64,000 nt of DNA from Lutjanus erythropterus (lineage: Eukaryota > Chordata > Actinopteri > Lutjaniformes > Lutjanidae), in the NCBI GenBank assembly GCA_020091685.1, contig CM034594.1:36271733-36335732 (forward strand), given 5' to 3'. The translations under genes were made by a program, and so were the position numbers. A model generated the notes under the pieces. That model did not search any database. It was given only the letters and a program-made list of their open reading frames with translations, and was not told the DNA's origin. Positions 32,400-45,651 of this stretch are shown in pieces; the stretch's first letter is position 1; each line of letters begins with the position of its first letter.

Positions 32400-32940
32400 G
32401 CTCGCTTTTGGAACCACCCTTAAGTAGCCATACTAAGAACTGCAATTGTTGGCACTTCCATGTTATCTGAAACCAGGAACCATTTAGCTTAGCATAAATA
32501 GTGGAACATGGGGAAACTACAAGCCTGACACTGTCCAAAGATAAAATGTAACTACTAACACCTCTAAAGTGCACAAATTCATAAGCTATATCTTGTCTAT
32601 TTTAAGATGTACATAAACAGTTTTATGGGGGTGGGGGCGGGTGTTGGTGCAGTAACCTCCTGCTGTCTCTGCTGGTTGCCTGGCAGCTGCTCCCAGTTAA
32701 GGAATAGTCTGCCACAAAAAACCACCATGAAACATCAAAATGTAGTTTTTACACTTCTTCTTCTTTCTTTTTAAGGATTAATCAAATGAGATACAACTTT
32801 AAAGGTATTGGAAGATGGACTCTTTTGTTTTGGTCAAAGCTAGGCTTACTGTTTATCCCCTGTTTCCAGCCTTTGTGCTAAGCTAAGCTAACAGGCTTTT
32901 GGCTTCAGCTGCAGCACATGCAGTGCAATAACACTGTTCA
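32400..32940. repeat. Family B repeat, two copies in inverted orientation
   Basis: 32400-32590 carries CATTTAGCTTAGCATAAA in one direction; 32790-32940 carries TTTGTGCTAAGCTAAGCTAA in the other. Together they form a large imperfect inverted repeat with a ~200-bp spacer. Confidence 0.6.
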
Positions 32941-35077
32941 TCGAAATGACGATATGACATGCGATAAATAAATAAATATTTCTAAATATTGAAGTGGGCC
33001 TATTAGCTATGCAGTTCCTATATCTTTCTGACGTTTAGACATTTGTGGTTTGGGTAGTTTTGGATCATTCGTGCAGTTCTTCGTTGTTGGATTGCAGGTG
33101 ATGGAGGTTGGTTGTGTTTCCTCTGGAAGTTCCCACCACTGTTTGTCAGGTTTTACAAAGTACCTGTGTTTGTAACATGTCGTCTACCTCAAGGTCCTCC
33201 TAGACTGCATTTTTCTTGCTCCTCCCTTCTTCCTCAGCCATCATGCTAGCTAAACCCACAGTCGACACCAATTAGTCTGATGGCTAGCTGGTGTGAATGC
33301 AGGGCCCCTATATCCAGGGCTTCATCTGATAGGTCAAATGTTCACAGGCTTATTATGAATGCATAGCACATGTAAACAAAACAACTGTTCTTATTCATTG
33401 TATTTTAGACAGAATTTCATGTGTTTATCGTGATAATGATGAAAAGAGTAATCAGTGAGCACTAATAAAGATAGTGATATCAACCTTCTCATGTCATTCT
33501 GGGCAAGAAAACAAATCAATGTATTTCTCAAAATGTTCAACTATTCCTTGAACTTCTCTTTTTTCAGTCCTGTTTAAAAGAGAGTAAACACAACGGAAAG
33601 GAAGTTCTGAAGTCTAAAAGTCTACATATGACTTAAAAGAAAGAGGTAAAAATGAAATGCAGGCCTCATTCAGCCTGTCATAGCAATACTGATAAAGATA
33701 TTTTAGGTTCAAATCTTTGGCCTAAATGTGAGGATAATCAGTGTTTTTTGAAGCGCTTGTGATTCGAACTCAAACGACATTTGTGTCACTGCAAACAAAT
33801 CACAACATGAGGCTCCATCTGGTTTCTCACAGTGGGGGAAAAAAAAACCCTCTGTGGGAAAACGGTTCTGGATGTCCTTGCCCTTGGTTGATGACAGTTA
33901 CAATATGCTTTGAAAATCTTTAGCTTTCCCTTTTAAGGATAGTGCCTGGATTTTTTTTTTTTTTTTTAAATTCACTGCAGCTCGCCAGTGGAAAGTCATG
34001 ACGGTTTAAACCTGTGAACCGTGGCTATTCGGCTGCTTCTTCTATCTCTTTATCCTCATTTCTTGTCCCAGTCACTCCCCTCCTGACAGACTGTCTCTTT
34101 CTAACTCTCTTCTCTCTTCGTCTGTGTGTGGATCCACCCAGTGTAATTACAGAGCAGTTTGCTTATGTAAGGAAAGCCTCCTCTGAAACAGCACTTTCTA
34201 GCAGAGCTGCTATTTCAGCTTTTTCTGTGTGCACAGGCAGATTTCCACATACTAAAGTCAGTGTGCTTGTGTATGTGTATGTTCTCGTAAGTGACGTAAA
34301 AAAAAAGGTGTAATGGCTTCACCTTGTTCTTACGTTACTTTGAAAATAAAATCATCTGTTAAAGATTGTTTATGTGTGTGCCATTTACCGAATAGTACAA
34401 CTTTGGCAGGGTTTCTCTCAGTCATGTTAGTTTTCCCTGTAGTTTTCAGTCCGAGTCACACATCTGCAGTCCACGTTGCCACAAAGATGTCCAATGTGAG
34501 AGTCACAGTTTTCAGTGTGTTGATGATTCACCTAAGGCAGGGCTGCATCGCTGGCTGCCATTGCCTTAAGTGTAATCACCAGAGGTTTACATTACAGCTG
34601 GCGCTAATTGATTTTCTTCATAAAAGGAAAGAAAATGGAAAAGCAGCTACTGTAAAACAACCACAAAATACTTAACATACCACAAAAAATCCATTCCAGA
34701 TCCATAGAAGAAGTCGAGGGATAATAACTCGCAGGTCCTATGGAGCAGCTGCACACTTTCAGATTAGGTCCATTAGTTCTGCCTGTCAGCATTTAATAGT
34801 CTTGCATGCACCATGTTTGTGTAAGGTAAAGAGAGAAGGTAGGAATTGCAATTGACTGTTTTATTGTCATTCACTAGCCTGTGTGTTGCCCTTGCTAGCC
34901 AGTCGCTGAAAGTCTGTTGTCTACTTTTCTTGTTCAAAGCTGTGATAGCATATACTGAACAAAACATTTGATTTTTTTATTAAATGTTCAGTCATTTGAC
35001 TTAAACCTGTCCATCCTGAAGGCAAATCTGAGGATATTTGCTGTTTGTCTGTATTTTATATTTTAGCAAACCTTTTG

Positions 35078-35280
35078 GGGCTTTTCCATTGGCACTTTTC
35101 ACCGAGTCAAGCCGTGCCACGCTGATTTCCATTACCACTTTTATCGTGTTAAGCTATGCCTGAGATGGACCTACCCTGGAGTGGGGCCAAAGGGAGCCCC
35201 ACCCACCTCCAAGTGGGCTGTGGTGACGTCTCGCTGACTTTGGCTAAACTGTGATGACCCCGCCCCCCCAAGACTGTCAC
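35078..35280. repeat. Fish dispersed repeat with CTTTTCCATTGGCAC start
   Basis: The segment GGGGCTTTTCCATTGGCACT with GAGTCAAGCCGTGCCACG is a diverged copy of a recurrent fish element (usual form TTTTCCACTGCA..GGCTCGGCTCG). Class not identified. Confidence 0.45.
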
Positions 35281-35686
35281 AGACACACTCAAACAACGGA
35301 CAGTGTATAGTTAAATTATTAGGCATTCATATATGCTAGTACGTGTTTGTGTATGTGCATATCTCTCCGTGACTGATTGTCATGGACGTGTTGCCTGCAT
35401 CTCCCACAGTCACTCACACAATGGTACAGCTGTGTCACCCGTGCAACGTGTAGCAAAGCATAGTTCACAGCGTGGTCGGACACACACATTCAACACACAC
35501 ACTCTTATACAGGGTCTAGGCCTTGGCCTAACTGTGGGCAGACTGGGCCGTTCACTCCGATTCTCTCACTCGTCTTTTGTCATCCAGAGAAACATGACAG
35601 TAGAAACGCTCGGCTTCTTCATCCCCTCTCTGCTTCTGTGCTCGTCTTCCTCTCACCCTCTCCTTCTCCTGCCTTATGGCATCAGT

Positions 35687-35880
35687 CCGTCGGTTTGGAT
35701 CATGCTCTAGCTGCCAGTTGAGAAACTTGCGTCAAAATGGGAACGGGAGGAGCTGGAAGTGTCGGAGCGTTGTTCCCGAGTGGCTGCTGGGGTCTCGGAT
35801 TAAGGCGCAGGGAGAGGAGGAAGATGATTGGAAAAGGGAGACGAGGGCGGCGAAGGCCAAAGCAGCCTCACAGGCAGGTG
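35687..35880 (+). other. CpG-enriched, exon-like patch inside arhgef17 intron 1
   Basis: A pyrimidine tract (35641-35675) leads to GCATCAG|TCCG; from there one frame stays open to CTCACAGGCAG|GTGG, encoding an Arg/Lys-rich peptide (QGEEEDDWKRETRAAKAKAA). About 18 CpGs fall in 35561-35860, against a few per 300 bases nearby. An ATG at 35676 lies in the same frame. It could be an alternative first exon or a promoter-linked element. The donor is weak and its phase does not fit exon 2 of arhgef17 (phase 0). Confidence 0.25.
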
Positions 35881-35892
35881 GTGTTGGTCCTC

Positions 35893-35894
<2 letters not shown>

Positions 35895-35943
<49 letters not shown>
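35895..35943 (+). repeat. (TG)24 microsatellite
   Basis: Uninterrupted TG run. Confidence 0.98.
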
Positions 35944-35945
<2 letters not shown>

Positions 35946-36067
35946 TTTTAAATCTTTTCTTTATATATTTCCGTATCCAGTTAACTAGTGTAGAATTTTC
36001 TGACAAAAATCATCCAATGGCAGAAAAACTTCTAAAATGATTTGATATTTTGAAGTAACATATTTGT

Positions 36068-36078
36068 ATGTGTGTGTG

Positions 36079-36113
<35 letters not shown>
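36068..36113 (+). repeat. (TG)n microsatellite, interrupted
   Basis: TG run broken once by TACTG near 36079; 125 bases after the previous one. Confidence 0.97.
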
Positions 36114-36114
<1 letters not shown>

Positions 36115-36504
36115 ATTGTTGGCCGCTGAATCAAAGGTTAGATAATTCTTTTAATGTTTAGCTCAATGTTTTTATCTCGTCAGTGACATCAGTCTTATCA
36201 TGAGGGTTTCATCATCACGCTCCCCCAAGGTGTCATTACATCATCCACCGCACATCGATGACATCACTGTAGAGTGCTGTCAGTTTATGCGCTGCTCGTG
36301 GTTCAGATTGTGTTTTGCTGACGGAATTTAGTGTCATGTGTTTTCAGGTTTTAAAACTTTTCACAGGGTGAGCACAGGACAAAATGAAATAGGTTACTAA
36401 TCAATGGTGCAATAAATTTGTCAAAAATAAATTTGTTTATTTACTTGCCCAGTCAGGAAAGTAGGTCAGAATGCACTTTACTTACAGTTATCAAATAACA
36501 ACAA

Positions 36505-36715
36505 AGAAGAACAGGACTGCAATGTCTATAAAATGTCAGAAAATACTGAAAAATGTTCATCCCAGTTTCTGAAAGTCTCTATCAATATCAATGATTTATC
36601 AGTCCAAAACCTAAAGATATTCAGTTCAATCTAATACACAGAGAAAAGCAGGAATCTTGTTACTTTAATAATCGATTGTTAATCAAAACAGTTTAATAGT
36701 TTAATTCTTTTTTAC
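36505..36715 (+). repeat. Family C repeat, diverged copy
   Basis: Retains TCTATAAAATGTCAGAAAAT, CCTAAAGATATTCAGTTCAA and TTTAATAATCGATTGTTAAT in the order seen in the other copies; the 5' end is lost. Confidence 0.6.
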
Positions 36716-37994
36716 TACTTCTCCAGTTGGGCAAGTAAGTTATTATATTAGATTTACTAGTCCAACATGGTATTGTATTTGCCCTGGACAAGCAGGCAAT
36801 CCTTATTACTGAACCCTATATAGTGACTTTAATATTGTTCTTGGTTTAACCTCTGCACAGTTTGGAGTTCACATGAGATGAGTGAAGAATAAAACACAAA
36901 CCTTTTTAGTGCTTGTATTTCTTCCAAGTGTAATCCACAAAAATGTTTTTTACTGTCTGTTTCAGCAGTTAAAGTAATGACAAAGATGCTCTGCTCTGTA
37001 TTATGAGCTGTGCCAGTGGTATGAACTTCCTGTCTCCTGAGTGGGCGTGGTCAGATGTCTTTGTTGCCAGATCTCATGAGAGTGCGTTGCTGAGAAAGAG
37101 ACAGATTTTGATCAAAGTTAATTTTTTCCTGATTTGTTTGTCTGAAAAATGCCATTTTTGTGTCAGAATGTTGGGAGGATATGTAGCTTGTAAAAAAAAA
37201 CAGGTCCAATATTTATTCTGGTGATTATAGGGGTGAAAGAATTGGTCATAACCTGTGCTCACATTCCCATCGGAGAGAACAGACTCAGGATCTGCCGCTG
37301 GTCTCCTAAAGGGGCGGGGCGGTAGCGAAACCCTCATGACACAGATACAGGAAATTACTCTTAAGTGCGCTGTCTTCTTTCTGAATGGTCTCTGGTAATG
37401 ATACAGGACATAAATAGATGTCATTTTCCTACTCTGCAACACAGACTGATGTGATTCAACCAGTAATATATAAAGTGCATCTTTGTTCTGTAACTTCTTA
37501 GGTCCAAAGAAGCACCTCAACACAAGTAAAATAGTAGTAGTAGAGTATCGTAGAGTAGGAATATACAGCTATCAGTATACTACTAGGAAAATGTGTGTGT
37601 GTGTGTGTTCATACAGACAAAATAGATGTATTCAAATTACTGGACACATGCTTTGATCGCTGTCCGGTCTTTTTGGCCAGACTAGTGAGCATATTTGCAC
37701 ACTTTTGTTTACAACTTCCCACTATACCTCACCTGTAATTTACTGATCAGTAATAATGCCTACTGTATACATTTCACATGCATCCTTTCTTCTGTATATT
37801 TCCTGTTCATGTCTTTGTTTACACTGCCTGCCCTGTGTGGCCTTCTTCCTGCGCTCATTTCCAAGACTAATAAGTTTGTGTTGTGAGTGTTTCCGCCATA
37901 AATGACTTCCTAATTAGAGAATATTAAGACACAGATTGTATTTTTTTCCTCTTGTGAACCGCACAGTTTGTAAGATAACCCAGTCTGGGGGGTT

Positions 37995-38466
37995 TTAAAG
38001 GGACAGTTCGTATCAAAATCAAAAATACACATTTTTCTTCTGGCCTCTAGTACTCGTGTGAGTTGCAGAGATTTGGAGGTATCAGCCATAGAGATTTCTG
38101 CCTTCTCTCCAATATGATGGGAATAAATGACACTTGGCTTGTGGTGCTCAAAGCACCAAAAAAGTACATTTGAAAAATTCAAAACTATTGTCTCTTTACA
38201 GAAATCATGACCTGGTTACTCAAAATAATCCACAGACCTTGTTGTGAGCAGTTTCTGTCCAGTAGTAAGAAAGTAGTTCCACTGTAGTTCCAGTAGTGAC
38301 ACTGGTTTTGAATTTTTCAGAAGTATTTTTTGGTGTTTTTTGAGTGTCATTTAGTCCCGTTACATTGGAGAGAAGGCAGACATCTCCAAACCCCACACCA
38401 AAACATCTAGATAGATAAATAGCACTAAAGGTCAGGTTTTTATATTGGTGTAAACTGTCCCTTTAA
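37995..38466. mobile_element. TTAA-flanked fold-back DNA transposon (MITE)
   Basis: Bounded by TTAA at 37995-37998 and 38463-38466, with termini AGGGACAGTT and AACTGTCCCT. Long subterminal inverted repeats: TCTGCCTTCTCTCCAATAT on the left (38096) pairs with its reverse complement on the right (~38365), and AAAAATTCAAAAC with GTTTTGAATTTTT near the centre. No ORF. TTAA duplication suggests mobilisation by a piggyBac-like transposase (inference). Confidence 0.8.
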
Positions 38467-39036
38467 GAAGTGTCATTAAATAAGCAGACTGAGATTGACA
38501 GCAGTTCAAATGAAGAAAATGTAATAATTGATAGTACAGAGCTTGTGGTGTCCTTATATGACACAGTCTTAAAAATGTGCAAGATCTCCACATTGAACCA
38601 GTTTTGCATTGAATAAGTTTGGTTTTATGAACTGTTTATAGTTGGTGTGAATATCCACAGCACTCGTTATAATTATTAACCTTTATAGGTCTTGTGTGCA
38701 TGAGACCGAATAATCACTGTTTCTATTTTTATACCATTCACTGATCCACGCTATTTTCAGTCTTTTCTAGTCCTTGTTTTTTAAATTCCAAGAAGTCCAG
38801 AAGAGTGACCCGTTTCCCTTCCCTGCCCGCTCCCAGGTGAGCGCTGAGCGGCCTGATCTCTCTGCCTGCTGCCAACCTTTGTACTTAAGTAAAACATTTT
38901 GTCCCAAGATGAGTTTTCACAAAACTATGACTCAGTCTGAAAATATGTTGACCTTACCTCAACTGAGAAAACTTGGACGTGTGTGTGTTTGTGTGTGAAT
39001 GAGAGAAAGACAGAAGTAGACAGATGCATAGGGGTG

Positions 39037-39037
<1 letters not shown>

Positions 39038-39071
<34 letters not shown>
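39038..39071 (+). repeat. (TG)17 microsatellite
   Basis: Uninterrupted TG run. Confidence 0.97.
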
Positions 39072-39072
<1 letters not shown>

Positions 39073-39689
39073 ATCTGTGTTTCAACAACTTTGATGCCCA
39101 ATAATATTGTTTGACTTGCCTGTCGTCACTCCTCCTGTCTATGCAGTGGCACGATAATAGATATGGATCTAAGCATCTGAAGCCTTATGCGAGTTTTTAA
39201 CAAGCACATACAAACAGAACCATCAGCTGTGGCTCCCAGCGTTTTTGGCTTTTGACCTTTTAAAGCATTATTTAATTTGAAAACTCTATTTTGTAGTTAG
39301 AAGGCAAACATGAGAGAAAAGTCAGAAGAATATTATGTAACAAATATATTTCTGTTTAATCAGTGTGTGGTTTCAGTGACTGTGAGAAAATTTGTTTTAA
39401 GTGATAAGAAGCTATTCAAATGTACTTGTCACCACAATGTGACACATATCAGAGTCCTGTGTTTTTCTGCTATTGTTGTGTATTGTTTGCATGTGGTAAA
39501 GAGCAGAAAAGTGTCGCTGTGAGACTCACAGTGTGAGTGTTTCTCACATAGAGGTTGTAAACCACAACTGAGAATAACCTCTGGTAATAATTAGGGTAAG
39601 GTTCATGGAAACATGGATGTTTGAAGGAGTGTAGGCCTATTTTACATCAGACTGTATTTTTTGGGGAGTTTTGTACAGATTAAACTAGC

Positions 39690-39840
39690 AAGCCAGTACA
39701 TGTCAATTAGTGCCTTGCTTCTAGTCTTTATGCTAAGCTAAGCTAACCAGCTGCTGGCTGTAAACTTATATTTAACAGACATTCATGAGAGTGGTATTGA
39801 TCTCTTCGTCCATCTCTCATCAAGAAAGCAAATAAAATTC
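39690..39840 (-). repeat. Family B repeat, reverse copy
   Basis: Contains TCTTTATGCTAAGCTAAGCT followed by AACCAGCTGCTGGCTGTA and ATGAGAGTGGTATTGATC, the complement of elements in the copy at 8250. Confidence 0.7.
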
Positions 39841-41475
39841 CCCAAATTGCTGCACAAATGTTTTATTTTCGGACTTTTCTCAGATTTTGCTTGCAGAGTT
39901 TTGCGTCTCCATGCCTTAAAAATGGGATTGTTATGATATAGATATCACTATTGGAAAATGCCTTTTGCATTCATAGCAATGTCCAGCTTGTGGAAAGCAG
40001 GAGTTGCTGGTCTTGGCAGAGGCAACGCTGCAAACCTGACTAAGTTACTGACTGACTGATCAATGGCTCCGTGAATATATAGTGGTGGAATAGCGTGTTG
40101 TAGGTCCGTGGATCGTGTGGATCACATGCATCACAAACAGTGATGGTGATTGTAGTTTGACACACACTTTGCAATGCAGAGGTGCAGTGAAAAGACGAGG
40201 TTTGCGCTAGTACCAGGGTCTAAAAGAAAAGAGGAATAACGACTGATTTAAAAGCCGTCACATTGCCTCTATCGGGTGAAATCCCGACCACAACTTTGGC
40301 ATTTACATTGGTGTAACTGGGAATCTAGACATGCTTGTCATCATAGCTATAGATCATAAGATTGTGATGTTTATTTTAACTTCATCAATATCTGTGGTCT
40401 GAACCACGACACGCAGCTCTGCTCAGCTCACTGCTGCAGAAATAACTGATCCGAAAAATGATCCGATCTGTGATTTAAAACTGTGCATCCTTAGTATCTA
40501 CGCTGTATATATTTTAGATATTTACATCTCTGTTATTGAACTGAAAAACTGTTGTTTCAGTCTTTATTTACTGATTTGGTTCATTTTCATGGGGATCTGC
40601 GATAAAACCTGAAATGAACTTTTTGAGTTGTTTTTCCACTGGAATTGTGTAGTTGTGGGGAATGGGGTTGGGCCAATGGCGGATACCATCATAACACTGT
40701 GATTAAAAAAGGCAGAAGAAAGGTTAATTAAAATAGCACATTGCGCCTGATTTGCTAAAGGAAAAGCAGCATAAATTACTGCCCAATATTATCCAACATA
40801 AAAAGTATAAAAGAAATATACTAAAAGGATTGACAGTGTTTCACTATGTATATATATATGCCACTTAGGTAGATATTGCCCTAGTGGGGATTGTTTACTG
40901 AGTGGATTGTGCCCTGAGTTGTGTTTTTTACACACTTGTGTTGGACTGGCACTTGGCATTGGCTGATGCACAAAGTTCAGGTATCCAAATCAGGAAAAGA
41001 AAAAAAAAAAAGATATTGGAACAGCTCTACTTTTGAAACTGTTAAAATCAAACAATCCGAGAAGGGAATATCATTTGGGTTGGATTGTTCACAACTCAAA
41101 CACACACGACCTGTGATGTAGCGTTGGAGAACCGCTGCGATATGAAGTGATCTGGCCTTGGCTGATTACAAGAGTATTTAAAAAAAACAACAACATTTGG
41201 ATATACTAATTCTGTCTGGCATGAGATCCAAAATGAATCAGCGATAGAGTTGTAGAACGTCTCCAGTCTGTGTCAGGACTTAATTTTGACTTGAATACGG
41301 CTGTTAATTTGAAAAACTTGATCCAGAACCAACAGTATTAAAAACATTTGATATCGGCCTCAGCCACCGCTTTTGATCTTTGTCGGAGTGTAAAAATCCA
41401 AATTGAAACTAGCAAACTTTTTCCAGGCATTTGTCTTGCCAAGCTTTGCTAGGAACCCTTCAGAATGATGAAGTT

Positions 41476-41540
41476 TTGTGTGTGTGTGTGTGTGTGTTTG
41501 CATGTGTGTGTGTGTGTGTTTGCATGTGTGTGTGTGTGTT
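41476..41540 (+). repeat. (TG)n microsatellite with TTTGCA interruptions
   Basis: Three TG blocks separated by two identical TTTGCA interruptions, which suggests duplication of a TG-TTTGCA unit. Confidence 0.95.
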
Positions 41541-44500
41541 TTGACCTGCCGTCCCTTGGCTGTCTTTCTCACATTCAACCAGCGGTGGACATTTCGCCAA
41601 ATATAACAGCAGTAATCACCATGGCAGTGATGATGCTTAATGATGATGACTGCCATTTATCTGGAGATTGGCAGTATGTATGTGTGTGTGCGTGTGTGTG
41701 TGTGTGCGTCCAAAGGTATGTTTGAGGTGCTCACACAAAGCTCCCATCACCCAGTGACAGCCAGGGGGTTGTGGGTAATCGGGTCTGTCCATCCTGAAAC
41801 AATGTAGTCCTTCTTCACTCCTCAATAGGCTTCTTATTTTCAACCAGGCCTCAACTTTTTCCCCCTTCAAACATTTTATTCACCAGTTGGCATTTCAATT
41901 GTGTGGTTCTGAAATGTTATTGTGAAAGGAGGAGAGAAATGATTTAAGGTTCACACAGTGTGCTACAGAGATGCCATTTGAATTAAACATCACTGGAGCG
42001 CATATTTTCCTGAAAATTGTCAGACGGGGACTAAATCTTGGAAACTGATCTCCAGTGTAATAAAAACAGCAGGATTTCTGCCAGTTAGAGACCTAAAACA
42101 CATGCCTGTGATAAATTTGGGGGTCCAAACCCAACAGTTCAACAGCCACAGGTGAGAGATGGGAACATATACCAGTGTTTGACACCTTTTACGCACATAT
42201 CATAGCATCCATTGTCATTTTGTTGCTGTTTTTTAGGTCATCTCGGCCACATGTCCGTTGTATCTTCTTGTGGTCGTTCGTCATTTCAGTGTCGAAATCT
42301 TGCTGAAAAGTTACAAGGCTGTGAATGAAGGCTGAGCAAACAAAACACTGATGATAAGAAGACGCCAAGTCCCTAAAAATAGCTCACAGTGTGACCTTGA
42401 AGAGTTAAACCATGTCTCGAGGCTTGAAGGGAGTGGTGCTGCATCCTTGTAGCCGGCGGGAGATTTTTGTGTGGAGGCTGATCATTTTTTTCTGATTGGA
42501 GTAACAAATTAGATTTGCCTGCCTAGTCTGTTATAATTCAAAATCTGTCTCTTGAAGACACCTGACATCTTCAGACACTGATCAGTTTTGTCTCATGTTA
42601 ATTGAAGTCCTCCATTCAGGTTGATGTGAAAGAAAAGGCTTTATGTCTCAATAGAAAAACATGTTACTACTCTGTGATCTGTGTGGCAGCATCATGTCAC
42701 CGTCCACTTTACAATAAAGTGAACATAATGAATGGCCTCAGCTCAGAAAAACCTATTCTTTATATTTGAAGAGCACGCAGTATTGGCTTTTAATTTGAAA
42801 AATGTGTGCAGAGGTGAAAACAACATGGATGCTGCCTTTTAAGGAGCTTTTTCCTCTGTGTTATCCTTCTCGCAGGAACCATAATTGTCTTCATTGAGAG
42901 GGCAGGGCAGGAAGTGGGTTTGGGGGAGGCAAACCCATCGCGAACACACACACACACACATAAATGCACACACTAGCGTTCTGAATCTCCCTTAATGTGT
43001 TTGTCAGAGCACAAAGGCAGTGGAAGCTTGGCTGCTTCAAAAGAGCAGAGAACTTTTCTGAGTTACTAACACTGCATTTAGGATCGACAGTGATGGAGCT
43101 GTGGACTGTTTTTATTTTTGGCGCTTGAGAAAGATGATGGCCGCCCCTATGTGCACTCTTCGTCGTCCGTGGAAACCGTGTGTGTGAAACGGGTGTATGG
43201 TGCCGTAGGAATGTGATGACATCAGAGGGGCTAGTGTTTCTGTTTGAGAGAAGAGAAGAAGAGGGAGGAAAGACAAATGTCGGCACAATAAAACAAACCA
43301 ACTTCACGCGTCTTCCCCACCTTTCTGGTCTGTCCGCTCTCCTCCATTTGAGGTCATTATTTCTACGTCTGTCTCTGGCGCTTTCTTTCTGACCCCGTCT
43401 CCGTCTTTCTCTTTCTGTCTCCCTCACCTCTCCTGCTCTATTTTTATCCCCTCTCCCACTGAGCTCACATCTGGATCTTATTGACAGAGTGAACAGCCCT
43501 TCAGCCATAAAAGACTCCCTGGACTCTGTGTGTGTGTGTACACATGTTTTTGTGTGTGCCAAAGCGTGGCCGATCTAAATATAAACACCTATTGACGAAA
43601 AGAAGATTTCACCAAATCGTGCGTGCATTCACATGTAGTGTATCATCAGTAGTCACAATCGTTTTGTTGAGAAAGAACCTGCTTAAGAGCACTGTTGATA
43701 AAACACGCAAGTTTTGTTCATCATAAGAACTGTCAAAACATGGTTTTGCAGCATGTATAAAGTTGTGTTGCTGGATCATTTTGGGGACAGTTTTAGGTAT
43801 TCGCTTACTCAGCCAATGACAGCGATCACCAGAGAAACCAGTTCTTTCTGTTTTGTCCCTCATTCCAATGTTCACAGAGTCACTTTAAAATACATTTCTC
43901 CTTTTATAATATAATATATTGTTTTTACAGGTCTTAAAAAATGTGTTTGCCACAGGGCGTATTTTCTTCACCAATCCAAAATCCCATCGGCTTTTTGTGC
44001 CAAAAAATCCCTGCAGCACAGTATAGAATAATATTGACAGTGATGTAATTTACCTAAATGTATTTTCCTCATCTTTTTCATCTATCAGGTCATTGGTTCC
44101 TCATATTAATAATTAACATAGTTAATTTAGATAATCAATATAATTACCAAACAACATAATTCTTAGATCATGACCTACAAATTCAATTATGTACTGTCTA
44201 TAATTGACGTTAATTAAAGCGATTAATTGTAAAATCTATCACATCATCTGAGAGACTGCATGTTGACAAGCTGTCATAGTACATTTTAGTGGTATTTTCT
44301 TGACTCTTATATAATATAACATATTTCATACACTGTTGTATGTAGTGTAATGTAGTGGTTGTACTTCTTGACTGCTGAATGGATCCAGAGGTCCTGCTGT
44401 GTTTGCTGTCTGTCTGATGTCTTTTTGCCATTTGTGCTCCTAACATAAACTACCGAGTATGAGATCCCTATTGTGCATCCTATAATCAACCCTATGTATG

Positions 44501-45651
44501 TAAAGAGCCTGCTTATAAATTGCCTTTGCCTTTGATTTGTTCAATTATTTGGTTATGGATCTTGTATATTGTGGGTGAACGTAGCTGAGGATGTTGTTAC
44601 TGTGCCGAGCCTGAAATCATGTACAGTTGAGCACTTTTTCTCTGTAATCAGTGAGCTAACAGGAGTCGTGCCCTGAAAGCCTGCAGTTCATTGTGCTAAT
44701 ACAAAGCTTTTGATTGTCGTGACCGCTTAAAAATCTGGTCAAACTTTTCTCCAACCTCTAAATCCTGACTAAGTATTAATGTCAGATAATAAACTAAAGC
44801 CGCCGTTGAAAGGCTTTTATGTTTTATTATGACTCGTCTTGTGAGTCTGATTGTAAAGTGGGGATGCGGCGCAGAGCCTTCCATCAATTGCCATCTGACA
44901 ACCGCCTCAGGTGCTCTGAAAACCTCTCCTCGCTGCCGTCTGAGGTGAGCAGCCTCCAGGGTCGACTCCAGACCTTTTGACCTCTCATTCCTCACCTCTG
45001 CCTCACCTCTGTGACAGCTAAACACGATAAGCATTAGCCCAACAGACAGTTAACAGACAGTTACATGACAGGACGGCATCTTATCTTCCTAATGACAGGC
45101 TGCAGTCCTAGTAAAAAAAGAAAAAGAAGAAAGTTAACTGCGGAGGAGGGAAAGGAGGAGTTCTGGCCAGCTGTGTTTTTCTCAGTGAACTGGTGAACTA
45201 CAAAATACTATGTTAGTTGTCAGTGTGAATGAGTCGACATGGGTAAGTCAAATGCAAGAAAGTTAATATTGATAAAGGCAAGTATAGATGGACGAGGCTC
45301 AGTGTCAGAGCTGGTCCTGACCTCCATGGGGCCCTAAGCAAAATTCTAGGGGACCTCCAAACTGACCAGAGAGCCACGTAAACCATTTTCCGTTTCCATA
45401 CAGTCAGGACTGTCACCCCAGTGCTCCCACTACAATCCCTCCTCCTTTAAAACAGTTTGCTCCATCTGTCAGTCAAAGAATAAGTAGATCTATATAGAGC
45501 AGAATAGAATATTTTGTGTAGAATCTTAAGATACGTGAATATCTACATTTACATTAGTATGAAATGTAGAAAATACTAAAACATAACACTGAGCTCTGGG
45601 TCTGATGCCTGGTAATTAGTCAGTGATTTAAAATTCAATACTTAATCAATC

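Noticed and set aside
35333..35710. 125-codon frame with histidine/serine-rich text
   Set aside because: Composed of CA-type and CT-rich low-complexity sequence; no conserved feature.
42891..43562. 223-codon open frame on the minus strand
   Set aside because: It is built from CA-repeat and GA-rich sequence (THTHTES, ERERRRRGQKE, VCVCVF), shows no domain and no splice context; a chance frame.
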